From Chloroflexota bacterium (GTDB lineage: Bacteria > Chloroflexota > Dehalococcoidia > DSTF01 > JACRBR01): a stretch of 8,618 nucleotides of DNA. The stretch is taken from contig JAKAMA010000080.1 in the NCBI GenBank assembly GCA_021813085.1, forward strand, positions 1 through 8,618. Reading direction: 5' to 3'. This document shows, one piece after another, positions 1-5,109 of the stretch (the first letter of the stretch is position 1; every line of letters begins with the position of its first letter). Position numbers and translations under genes: made by a program. The notes beneath the pieces are model-generated. The model worked only from the letters and a program-made list of their open reading frames with translations, made no database searches and was not told the DNA's origin.

Positions 1-351
1 CCGCCCGCCCTGCTCGACGAGTCGACGCACGAAGCGCTTGCCCGCCTCAAGTCCGGCGAGGGCTACCTCGCGGTCTCGCCGCTCTGCGGCACCAACATCG
101 CCGTCGCCGGCGCCCTCACCGGCATCGTCTCTGTGCTGACGATGGGCCGCGCCCGCAGGCTGGAGAACATGCCGAACGTCGTCCTCGCCGCGATGCTCGC
201 CGTCATCGCCGCGCAGCCGCTCGGCCGCGCGGTGCAGAAGTACCTCACGACCAGCCCCGACCTTGCCGACACCGAGATCGTCGGCATCAAACGCGGTGGC
301 CGCGGCGGCGGCAGGTTCTTCAAGGTCCAGACCGCCCGCACCGGCGGCTGA
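1..351 (+). CDS. DUF6391-like small membrane protein, C-terminal part (5' end outside window)
   Basis: The frame is open from base 1 to a TGA at 349-351, giving 116 residues with no start in view, so the gene begins left of the window. Early on there is a CGTN motif (SPLCGTN), followed directly by a hydrophobic stretch (about residues 30-47). A second hydrophobic stretch lies at about 56-72 and runs into PLGRAVQKYLTTSPD. The CGTN box followed by a membrane segment and a PLG..Q..LTT ending is what I remember of the DUF6391 family, found in Chloroflexota and cyanobacteria; this is by eye, not by a search. The tail is Gly/Arg-rich and positively charged. Function of the family is unknown; an integral membrane location is inferred. 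The reverse-strand reading frame over this region looks like a shadow. Confidence 0.72.
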   Translation, partial: PPALLDESTHEALARLKSGEGYLAVSPLCGTNIAVAGALTGIVSVLTMGRARRLENMPNVVLAAMLAVIAAQPLGRAVQKYLTTSPDLADTEIVGIKRGGRGGGRFFKVQTARTGG

Positions 352-480
352 CCTCGCGGCCGCGCGACGCGCCGCGGACGTGCCGTACCTGTCCACGCGC
401 GGCGGCGCCCCGCTCGTAACCCGCGCGATACACTGCGTGCGGCGTCGCCTGGCAGCGCGCCGGACGCCCCGACGACGCGT

Positions 481-556
481 GCCCCCGTAGCTCAGTGGAC
501 AGAGCGCCGGACTTCTAATCCGATGGTCGCAGGTTCGAATCCTGCCGGGGGTGCCA
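481..556 (+). tRNA. tRNA-Arg (anticodon TCT)
   Basis: A full cloverleaf folds in 76 nt. The acceptor GCCCCCG pairs with CGGGGGT, with a terminal G-U pair. The D stem is GCTC/GAGC, the anticodon loop is CTTCTAA with anticodon TCT (reads AGA), the T arm is GCAGG-TTCGAAT-CCTGC, the discriminator is G, and CCA is encoded at 554-556. The anticodon stem CCGGA/TCCGA has a C-A mismatch at its outermost pair (27-43), slightly unusual but tolerable. The 3' 49 bases (508-556) are repeated exactly at 2374-2422, as expected if an element integrated here and rebuilt the tRNA end. No clear terminator follows this copy; one does follow the second copy. Confidence 0.93.
508..556 (+). repeat. Left 49-bp direct repeat, attL-like, within tRNA-Arg
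   Basis: The 49 bases from CGGACTT through the encoded CCA are identical to 2374-2422. Similarity stops at both edges: the base before is C here and G in the other copy, and the bases after are CTCC here and GACC there. The repeat runs from the anticodon stem to the tRNA 3' end, the classic crossover segment used by tyrosine integrases. That it is an att site is inferred; the identity is seen directly. Confidence 0.85.
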
Positions 557-742
557 CTCCTTTCGGTTGAATCTGGCTCGTGCGTTCGCAAGCACCGGAT
601 TCGTCTCCAAAGATGCGCCTAGCAGCGCACGCGTAGGAGATGCCGTAGACTTGTCGCCCACGGCACACTCAGTCTCCCTCGCCGCCCGCCGGTAGGCTTG
701 GGGTGAGTACACCTAGCGCCGAATCCACACGAAGGACGCACA

Positions 743-2146
743 ATGACGACTGATGATTCGGCATTCCTTAGCATCGAAGACGCCTCGAAGCTCATCGCCT
801 CGAAGCAGCTCTCGCCCGTCGAGCTGACGCAGGAGATGCTGACGCGGATCGAAAAGCTGAACCCGACGCTCAACGCCTACCTGACCGTGACGGCGGGCGC
901 CGCGATCACCGAAGCGAAGGCCGCCGAAACGGAGATCGCCGCCGGCAAGCATCGCGGCGTACTGCACGGGATCCCGATCGCGCACAAGGACCTCTTCGAC
1001 ACGAAGGGCGTGCGCACGACGGCGGGCATGAAGATCTTCGCAGATCGCGTACCAGACACGGACGCCGCAGTCGTCGAGAAGCTGCGCGACGCGGGCGCTG
1101 TCTCGCTCGGCAAGCTCGGCATGCACGAGGCGGCGTACGGCATGACGTCGGACAACATTCATTTCGGCACGATCCGCAATCCGTGGGACCCCGCCCGCGT
1201 CCCCGGCGGCTCGTCGGGCGGCTCTGGCGCGGCGACGGCGGCCGGGCTCGCCTTCGCGACGACGGGCAGCGACACCGGCGGCAGCATCCGCTGCCCCGCC
1301 GCGTTTTGCGGGACGGTCGGACTGATGCCGACGTACGGCCGGGTCAGCCTGCGCGGCGCTGTGCCCCTGTCGTGGACGATGGACCATGCCGGCGCGCTGA
1401 CGCGCACTGTCCGCGACGCCGCGATCATGCTGCAGGCGATGGCCAGCTATGATCCTGGCGACCCGGTGAGCGTGGACCGCCCGGTGCCAGACTACCTCAG
1501 AGGTATCGAGCGCGGCGCGAACGGCCTGCGCATCGGCGTCCCCAAGCAGCACTTTTGGAGCAACCTCGATGCGCCGGTGGAGAAGCTTGCCCGCGCGGCG
1601 ATCGATTCCCTAGGCGACGCCGGCGCCACCGTCGTCGACGTCGACTGGCCGCAGGTAGTCGAGTACGCGCAGATCCTGTGGGATGTGTCGCTCTGCGAGG
1701 CCAGCGCGTTCCATGCGCCCTGGTTTCCTTCGCGGCGCGCCGAGTATGACCAGCAGGTGGCGACGCTGCTCGACGCAGGCAACGCAATGCCGGGCGCGCG
1801 CGCTGCCGCGGCGCGACGACTCATGGACGAAGCGCGCGGCGGCATGGCCGATGCGGTCCTGGACAAGCACAGTGTCGACGTGCTCGCCATTCCGGCGACG
1901 CCAGCCGTCGCGTCGACGATCGAGGAAACGCGCCGCCGCCCCGCCGCCAGTGGACGCATCGTTGCCTTCACCGGCATCATCGACTTCACTGGCCAGCCCG
2001 CGATTGCCGTCCCCTGCGGCTTCACGCCGGAGAACTTGCCGGCGTCGATCAGCTTCGTCGGGCGGCGCTTCGACGAGCCAGCAATGCTGCGTGCGGCGCG
2101 AGCGTATGAGCAGATCCGCGGTGCGTTTCCGATGCCGATGATGTAG
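743..2146 (+). CDS. Amidase-signature family amidase (GatA/FAAH-type fold)
   Basis: The 467-residue product has the full amidase-signature Ser-cisSer-Lys triad: Lys82 in AHKDLFDTKG, Ser157 in PGGSSGGSGAA, and Ser181 in GSDTGGSIRCPA. The spacing 82/157/181 matches that of GatA (79/154/178 in S. aureus). The N-terminal part (SIEDASKLIASKQLSPVELT) and the late FTGQPAIAVPCGF stretch are also typical. The length is normal for the family. The enzyme would hydrolyse a C-N amide bond in the cytoplasm; the substrate cannot be told. It is unlikely to be the GatA subunit proper, since no gatB or gatC is adjacent and stand-alone amidases share this layout. ATG at 743 is supported by GAAGGA at 731-736, six bases upstream. 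It is the only intact gene between the two tRNA-Arg repeats. Confidence 0.93.
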   Translation: MTTDDSAFLSIEDASKLIASKQLSPVELTQEMLTRIEKLNPTLNAYLTVTAGAAITEAKAAETEIAAGKHRGVLHGIPIAHKDLFDTKGVRTTAGMKIFADRVPDTDAAVVEKLRDAGAVSLGKLGMHEAAYGMTSDNIHFGTIRNPWDPARVPGGSSGGSGAATAAGLAFATTGSDTGGSIRCPAAFCGTVGLMPTYGRVSLRGAVPLSWTMDHAGALTRTVRDAAIMLQAMASYDPGDPVSVDRPVPDYLRGIERGANGLRIGVPKQHFWSNLDAPVEKLARAAIDSLGDAGATVVDVDWPQVVEYAQILWDVSLCEASAFHAPWFPSRRAEYDQQVATLLDAGNAMPGARAAAARRLMDEARGGMADAVLDKHSVDVLAIPATPAVASTIEETRRRPAASGRIVAFTGIIDFTGQPAIAVPCGFTPENLPASISFVGRRFDEPAMLRAARAYEQIRGAFPMPMM

Positions 2147-2234
2147 CCACACCGGTACCCCGATAGGTTGATGTCACGACGTGCGGCGGCGAGAATGATA
2201 GATCGCTCGACCACGCAACGATCGATAGCTTCGA

Positions 2235-2264
2235 TTGGATGTCCGGTGGTCGCGTTCGTATAAT
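2235..2264 (+). promoter_or_regulatory. Sigma70-type promoter with perfect TATAAT
   Basis: A consensus -10 box TATAAT sits at 2259-2264 with a weak -35-like TTGGAT at 2235-2240 (18-bp spacer). A transcript would start near 2271, cross the small-ORF start and the tRNA-like segment, and end at the terminator at 2449-2477, giving about 200 nt. The second related copy downstream has TAGAAC in the equivalent place (3575-3580). Confidence 0.5.
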
Positions 2265-2274
2265 CCGGTCGTCA

Positions 2275-2373
2275 GTGCCCTGCGGGCATGAGCACCGGAT
2301 TGGTTGGTGCCGCGCGCAGCGTTCGACCTTCCTCAGATTCAGACGTTGTCTGATGGACCCCAGAATGGCCGAG
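2275..2373 (+). pseudogene. Truncated small ORF (copy A), cut off by the tRNA repeat
   Basis: From a GTG at 2275 the frame reads MPCGHEHR..., then RAQRSTFLRFRRCL, then DPRMAER, before running into the tRNA-derived repeat at 2374. The same frame start recurs at 3592 (copy B): MPRGHDHE... ARRSALLSFRQRL. Several DNA differences between the copies are silent or conservative (CCC/CCA, CAC/CAT, GAG/GAC, CGT/CGC, AGA/AGG), which suggests that both descend from a coding sequence. A near-leaderless start is possible, since the -10 box ends ten bases upstream. I recognise no family. The alternative reading is a structured RNA: CAGAC-GTT-GTCTG here and CAGGC-AAC-GCCTG in copy B form the same hairpin with one compensated pair. 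Confidence 0.4.
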
Positions 2374-2422
2374 CGGACTTCTAATCCGATGGTCGCAGGT
2401 TCGAATCCTGCCGGGGGTGCCA
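2357..2422 (+). pseudogene. tRNA-Arg remnant lacking the D arm (chimeric 5' end)
   Basis: The 3' 49 bases equal the functional tRNA-Arg. In front of them lies ACCCCAG, which could pair with CGGGGGT at six of seven positions, but then only about ten bases (AATGGCCGAG) remain where a D arm of about 17 is needed. A canonical tRNA cannot form. The anticodon arm, variable loop, T arm and CCA are intact. The 5' bases most likely belong to the interrupted small ORF rather than to a tRNA. It should be transcribed from the TATAAT promoter and ended by the terminator just downstream. Confidence 0.65.
2374..2422 (+). repeat. Right 49-bp direct repeat, attR-like
   Basis: This is an exact copy of 508-556. 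It is followed by bases unrelated to those after the left copy and by a terminator that probably belonged to the original tRNA-Arg transcription unit. Confidence 0.85.
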
Positions 2423-2448
2423 GACCTCAGTTTCGAACCTGATTCGGG

Positions 2449-2477
2449 GAAGGAGCGTCCGTAGGACGCTCCTTCTT
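2449..2477 (+). terminator. Strong intrinsic terminator after the tRNA remnant
   Basis: A perfect 12-bp stem (GAAGGAGCGTCC with GGACGCTCCTTC, loop GTA) runs straight into TT. The T tract is short but the stem is very stable. It lies 26 bases after the encoded CCA, a normal distance for a tRNA terminator. In the island model it is the native terminator of the tRNA-Arg gene, displaced by the insertion. Confidence 0.75.
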
Positions 2478-2535
2478 GCACGTTCGCGACCATCGGACTG
2501 TTCGCGCGTGCCTCAAGGGCAAGACGAGTCTCCTG

Positions 2536-2596
2536 GTCTTCTTGACCGGCTCCTAAAGACGCCGAAGGCAGACGGGCCCATTATGGTCAAGAGGAC
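2536..2596. repeat. 12-bp inverted repeat upstream of the MmyB-type regulator
   Basis: GTCTTCTTGACC at 2536-2547 and GGTCAAGAGGAC at 2585-2596 are inverted copies with one difference (a G-U pair if transcribed), separated by 37 bases. It ends 86 bases before the regulator's likely start, so it could be an operator for that DNA-binding protein or a leader hairpin. The loop carries GGGCCC and, on the minus strand, a stretch resembling the 21-bp repeat seen elsewhere (CCATA, then GGGCCCGTCTG). Role unproven. Confidence 0.35.
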
Positions 2597-2682
2597 ACGC
2601 CGGTCGCAGATGCGCAAAGACAGCATCCCGTTCGCGGAGCGAGACGCCTTCGTGGGGTTACCCGCTGTATCCCTCTGACCCA

Positions 2683-3573
2683 TTGTCAGACTCGCTCCTT
2701 GACGCCTATGCTCTGTGGATGACCGAATGGTTCAAGATGCTGGCGGACGCGCGGGAGATGCTAGGGCTGACTCAGGCCCAACTCGCAGCCCGCGCGCACG
2801 TGTCGACCCCTTCGCTGAAGGCCTACGAGTCCGGACGTCGCCATCCGTCGCGTCCCTATCTCACCGCAATCCTGGAGGCGCTCAAAGTCGACCGCACCCT
2901 GCGCGGCAAGATCCTTGACGCCGCCGGCTATGCGTCCGACTCGCGCGACCTCGGACCGTGGTCTGGCGGGCGGTTCATGTTCACCGTCGACGAGGCGACA
3001 GAGTTCATCGCCAAACAGCGGTGGCCCGCGTTCCTGACGAACGACACGATGGAGGTAGCGGCAGCGAACGATGTTGCTCAGCGGCTTTGGTCTGTCGATC
3101 TTCGCGCGGAGTTCCTCGAGCCACTCGATCGAAACGTTCTGTCGATCGCCAGCGACCCGCGCTTCGCGGATCGTTGCACCAACCTGCCGGAGGTGCTCAA
3201 CGTGATGGCGGCAGTGTTCAAGGGGCACCACCGCGGCCCCGAGGCGTTGGAGAGCCCAAGCCCGTACTTCGCTGCCGTCCTGGAGCGGTTCCTCGCCGGA
3301 GACCCGAAGTACATCCAGCCCTTCCTGCGCGCGTGGCAGGACGCGACGCCGCGCACGCCAAAGATCCGCTGGGAGTACCCCATCGTATGGAACGACCCGG
3401 ACGTCGGTACGCTGCGCTTCAGTGGTGTGGTGAATCCAGCGTCGGAGCCTGAGGGCCTCGCGTTCAATGATTGGATCCCGCTCGACTGCGAGACGTGGAG
3501 TGCGCTCGATCGACTCCACGAATTGCCCGAGGTTGCCAGCGCCCGTCGACGTGGGCAAGCTAGCGAACGCTAG
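2683..3573 (+). CDS. Helix-turn-helix transcriptional regulator with MmyB-type ligand-binding domain
   Basis: The 296-residue frame has an N-terminal HTH of the XRE/Cro type (about residues 19-75: LADAREMLGLTQAQLAARA...SLKAYESGRRHPSRPYL). It is followed by an MmyB-like domain (about 105-285) with WPAFLTNDTMEVAAANDVAQRLW, RFADRC, a FKGHHRGPE motif, and FLAGDPKYIQPFLRAW...PKIRWEYPIVW. MmyB-like domains are PAS-like ligand sensors. The trend RPYLTAILEALKVDR followed by GPWSGGRFMF matches regulators I recall from Chloroflexota. The ligand and target are unknown; the inverted repeat upstream is a candidate operator. The start is uncertain: the frame is open back to a TAA at 2554, no Shine-Dalgarno is seen, and TTG 2683 or ATG 2719 are the options. 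A palindrome overlaps the stop codon. Confidence 0.85.
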   Translation: MSDSLLDAYALWMTEWFKMLADAREMLGLTQAQLAARAHVSTPSLKAYESGRRHPSRPYLTAILEALKVDRTLRGKILDAAGYASDSRDLGPWSGGRFMFTVDEATEFIAKQRWPAFLTNDTMEVAAANDVAQRLWSVDLRAEFLEPLDRNVLSIASDPRFADRCTNLPEVLNVMAAVFKGHHRGPEALESPSPYFAAVLERFLAGDPKYIQPFLRAWQDATPRTPKIRWEYPIVWNDPDVGTLRFSGVVNPASEPEGLAFNDWIPLDCETWSALDRLHELPEVASARRRGQASER

Positions 3574-3575
3574 CT
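3558..3575. other. 18-bp palindrome across the regulator's stop codon
   Basis: AGCTAGCG-AA-CGCTAGCT is a perfect inverted repeat that contains the TAG stop. It can form a 7-bp stem with a GAAC tetraloop. No T run follows, so it is a weak terminator candidate; it could also be a protein-binding dyad. Confidence 0.4.
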
Positions 3576-3591
3576 AGAACCCGATGGTCAA

Positions 3592-3838
3592 TTGCCACGC
3601 GGGCATGACCATGAGACTCGTCCGCGTTGTGCGCGGCGCTCGGCTCTCCTCAGCTTCAGGCAACGCCTGACATCGGCCCGGAACGACCCCGAGGATCTCG
3701 AGCGAGCCGAAGCGTTCGCTCGAGGATCTCCAGTGGGCGACCGGCAAACTGCAGGAAGCCGAAGCGCACGCCGCAGCGATCGAAACCATTGCGTTTCACG
3801 TTGCTGCGCTGCTGAAGGGCGACCGGTCGAAACGCTGA
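3592..3838 (+). pseudogene. Small helical ORF (copy B), frameshifted
   Basis: From a TTG at 3592 the frame reads MPRGHDHETRPRCARRSALL and on through SFRQRLTSARNDPEDLERAEAFA. Near 3721 the sense continues in the next frame as EDLQWATGKLQEAEAHAAA, then IETIAFHVAALLKGDRSKR and a TGA at 3836-3838. Removing one base near 3721 would join them into 81 residues. The second half is Glu/Ala/Leu-rich and looks like a real helical C-terminus; a hairpin follows the stop within three bases. The N-terminus matches copy A at 2275. I recognise no family. Either the gene is broken, the shift is a sequencing error, or it is programmed at the strong hairpin (3697-3724) lying over the junction. The start is not supported by a Shine-Dalgarno. 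Confidence 0.4.
3697..3724. other. 11-bp stem hairpin at the frameshift junction, flanked by GAGGATCTC repeats
   Basis: CTCGAGCGAGC at 3697-3707 pairs with GTTCGCTCGAG at 3714-3724 (one G-U pair), with loop CGAAGC. GAGGATCTC occurs directly at 3691-3699 and again at 3722-3730. It sits exactly where the reading frame of the small ORF must change. Replication slippage at these repeats could have caused the shift. Confidence 0.5.
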
Positions 3839-3840
3839 CA

Positions 3841-3870
3841 CCCGGCGCTGCAACCTCTCCGCGCGCCGGG
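3841..3870 (+). terminator. Hairpin just after the small ORF, terminator-like
   Basis: CCCGGCGC (3841-3848) pairs perfectly with GCGCCGGG (3863-3870) across a 14-base loop. It begins two bases after the TGA at 3836-3838, a position that supports a real gene ending there. No T run follows, so termination is inferred only. Confidence 0.4.
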
Positions 3871-4227
3871 CTATGCTCGTGGCGCGATGACTGCGCCCAC
3901 GGAGCGCCCCCGGCATGGGGCAGCGGACACGGTGCCACGAGAGGTCACACGTTGCAAGCTCCCCTTCCCTGCGCAGGGAAGGCCATACGGCCCGTCCGGG
4001 GGGCCGGGGGTTAGGTCCGTTGGCCCGCGCCGTCCCCGGGACGTGAAAACTGCAGACCGAAATCGAAAACAGATACGGATCCACGCCGGCGATGGCGGGA
4101 GATGGCAGGAGCAACACCACTACGTGTGCCGCCAGGCGGAGGCGCCGGCGCCCGCAACCTCGGGCGACAGGCCGTTTGTCGGCGCGATCGTGACGTTCGC
4201 CCCCTGCCAGCCCGCACGCGTGTTGGT
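3871..4227. other. Gene-free stretch with repeat DNA
   Basis: No convincing coding frame is present; open frames here read through the repeats and are Arg/Pro-rich. It holds the perfect palindrome at 3963-3982, the 21-bp GC-rich repeat unit starting at 3981, and a GGCCGGGGGTTAGG tail. A short near-repeat GATGGC(G/A)GGA occurs twice in tandem around 4091-4110. A TATGCT followed ten bases later by an ATG at 3887 could mark the start of a lost gene, but its frame runs into the palindrome. Confidence 0.5.
3963..4016. repeat. Compound intergenic repeat: 20-bp palindrome plus 21-bp unit plus GGTTAGG tail
   Basis: CCTTCCCTGC/GCAGGGAAGG is a perfect 20-bp palindrome at 3963-3982. It overlaps by two bases the unit GGCCATACGGCCCGTC... 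at 3981-4001, followed by GGCCGGGGGTTAGG. Palindromes of the form CCCCTTCCCTG...CAGGGAAGGGG leading into GGCCGGGGGTTAGG are, as far as I recall, frequent dispersed intergenic repeats in bacteria. The 21-bp unit here may be nested inside one. Confidence 0.6.
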
Positions 4228-4233
4228 TAGAAT
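4228..4233 (+). promoter_or_regulatory. Candidate -10 box for a leaderless cupredoxin transcript
   Basis: TAGAAT lies six bases before the ATG at 4240 and no Shine-Dalgarno precedes that ATG. A start point six or seven bases after the -10 would fall on the ATG itself, so the operon's mRNA may be leaderless. No good -35 is visible. Confidence 0.35.
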
Positions 4234-4239
4234 CAATGT

Positions 4240-4713
4240 ATGGGAAGCACGCGCAGCGCCCTCCCCCTCCCCATCGGCGTAGCCGCGCTTGCGCTCGCCC
4301 TCGTGATGCTCGCCGCGTTCTCGATGGCGGCCGTCGCGCGCGGCGGCTTCGGCGGCTGGGGCATGGGCACGGGCATGCGCGACCACATGTCCCGGATGAT
4401 GGGGGGCCGTACGGCCCGTCTGGGCGGCACCGACGCGTCGAACGCCCCCGCGTCGGTCGCCGGCGCGACGGCGAGCGTCGCCATCCGCGGCTTCGCCTTC
4501 TCGCCCGGCAATCTCCAGGTGCCCGTCGGCGCGAAGGTGACGTGGACGAACGACGACAGCGCGCCGCACACCGCCACGGCGAAGGACGGGAGCTGGGACA
4601 CTGGCACCTTGGACCAGGGCCAGAGCGCCACGCTCACCTTCGACAAGCCGGGCGATTACACCTATTATTGCAAGGTCCACCCGAACATGGTCGCACGCCT
4701 CACCGTGCGCTAA
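4240..4713 (+). CDS. Exported plastocyanin-like cupredoxin (type 1 copper protein)
   Basis: The 157-residue product starts with a signal peptide or membrane anchor (hydrophobic about 11-33). A Gly/Met-rich linker with several Met and His residues (GGWGMGTGMRDHMSRMM, 38-54) follows, then a cupredoxin domain (about 78-157). The domain shows FAFSPGNLQVPVGAKVTWTN, Pro-His110 (APHTAT), and the ligand loop Cys144-x2-His147-x2-Met150 (YYCKVHPNM). All four type 1 copper ligands are present, so it should carry electrons outside the cytoplasmic membrane. Residues 56-62 (GRTARLG) are encoded by a copy of the 21-bp repeat, which lies in the linker and not in the domain. It is the first gene of a unit with dsrE-like and SQR-like genes, so it could accept electrons from sulfur oxidation; that role is inference. 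The Met/His-rich linker might bind extra copper. Confidence 0.9.
   Translation: MGSTRSALPLPIGVAALALALVMLAAFSMAAVARGGFGGWGMGTGMRDHMSRMMGGRTARLGGTDASNAPASVAGATASVAIRGFAFSPGNLQVPVGAKVTWTNDDSAPHTATAKDGSWDTGTLDQGQSATLTFDKPGDYTYYCKVHPNMVARLTVR
4405..4425 (+). repeat. 21-bp GC-rich repeat unit, copy inside the cupredoxin gene
   Basis: GGCCGTACGGCCCGTCTGGG plus C matches the intergenic unit at 3981-4001 at 18 of 21 positions. It contains the perfect 14-bp palindrome GGGCCGTACGGCCC (4404-4417). It is read in frame as part of GRTARLG in the linker between signal peptide and copper domain. Confidence 0.6.
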
Positions 4714-4738
4714 CCTGACCCTCAGGAGTCCCGCGCCC

Positions 4739-5092
4739 ATGGATGTCCTCCTGATCATCAACGATGCCCCCTACGGCAGCGAGAAGGCGTACAACGCCCT
4801 GCGCCTCGCCATGGCGCTCCAGCGCGAGCACGAAGGCGTCCGCGTGCGCATCTTCCTCCTCGCCGACTCCGTAACCTGCGCCCTCCCCGGCCAGGCCACA
4901 CCCCAGGGGTACTACAATATCGAGCGGATGCTGCGCGCCGTCATCGCAAAGGGCGCCGAGGTCAAGGCCTGCGGCTCCTGCTCCGAGGCGCGCGGCGTCG
5001 CGAAGCTGGCGCTCATCGACGGCGTCGAGATCAGCGACATGTCCCAGCTCACGCGCTGGGTCGTCGAATCCGGCAAGACCCTCACGTTCTGA
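4739..5092 (+). CDS. DsrE-family sulfur-relay-like protein
   Basis: The 117-residue protein has the DsrE/YchN layout: MDVLLIINDAPYGSEKAYNALRLA at the start, a middle VRVRIFLLADSV, a CGSC motif (Cys78 and Cys81) followed by SEARG, and the family-style ending DMSQLTRWVVESGKTLTF. Its length is normal for a one-domain member. Proteins of this family carry or relay sulfur on a cysteine in the cytoplasm. Cys78 is the best candidate, and the second cysteine three residues on could allow a disulfide; Cys47 is also present. AGGAG at 4724-4728 supports the ATG. It lies 25 bases after the cupredoxin gene and 17 before the SQR-like gene, so the three are probably co-transcribed. A sulfur-handling role next to an SQR-like enzyme fits. 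Confidence 0.85.
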   Translation: MDVLLIINDAPYGSEKAYNALRLAMALQREHEGVRVRIFLLADSVTCALPGQATPQGYYNIERMLRAVIAKGAEVKACGSCSEARGVAKLALIDGVEISDMSQLTRWVVESGKTLTF

Positions 5093-5109
5093 AGCACAAG
5101 GAGGGCACG

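Larger units (their letters stand above)
508..2422. mobile_element. Putative mini-island bounded by tRNA-Arg direct repeats, amidase cargo
   Basis: Two exact 49-bp copies of the tRNA-Arg 3' half bracket about 1.87 kb that holds one complete gene (the amidase), a promoter and the 5' part of a small ORF. The left copy is a whole tRNA without an obvious terminator. The right copy lacks the D arm but is followed by a strong intrinsic terminator, as if the original tRNA had been split from its downstream flank by insertion. No integrase, excisionase or replication gene is inside, so it would be a decayed element or one mobilised in trans. The alternative is a local duplication of the tRNA end by recombination that trapped an ordinary gene. 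Confidence 0.5.

Noticed and set aside
310..351. Possible further copy of the 21-bp repeat at the end of the DUF6391-like gene (TARTGG)
   Set aside because: The peptide is similar but the DNA matches at only about two thirds of positions over 15 bases, within chance for this base composition.
515..712. Minus-strand reading frame ending in HPRQDSNLRPSD
   Set aside because: This peptide is the known false translation of the reverse strand of a tRNA; the tRNA-Arg explains the bases.
591..2301. AGCACCGGATT shared at 591-601 and 2291-2301
   Set aside because: Only 11 bp with no extension; likely chance, or at most a trace of element ends.
2272..2493. Minus-strand reading frame with PGRIRTCDHRIRSPLGH
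   Set aside because: Same artefact, over the second copy of the tRNA 3' half and the terminator.
3887..4282. 131-residue frame starting at 3887
   Set aside because: It runs through the palindromic repeat and the 21-bp unit and becomes Arg/Pro-rich; at most its first residues are a relic of a lost gene.
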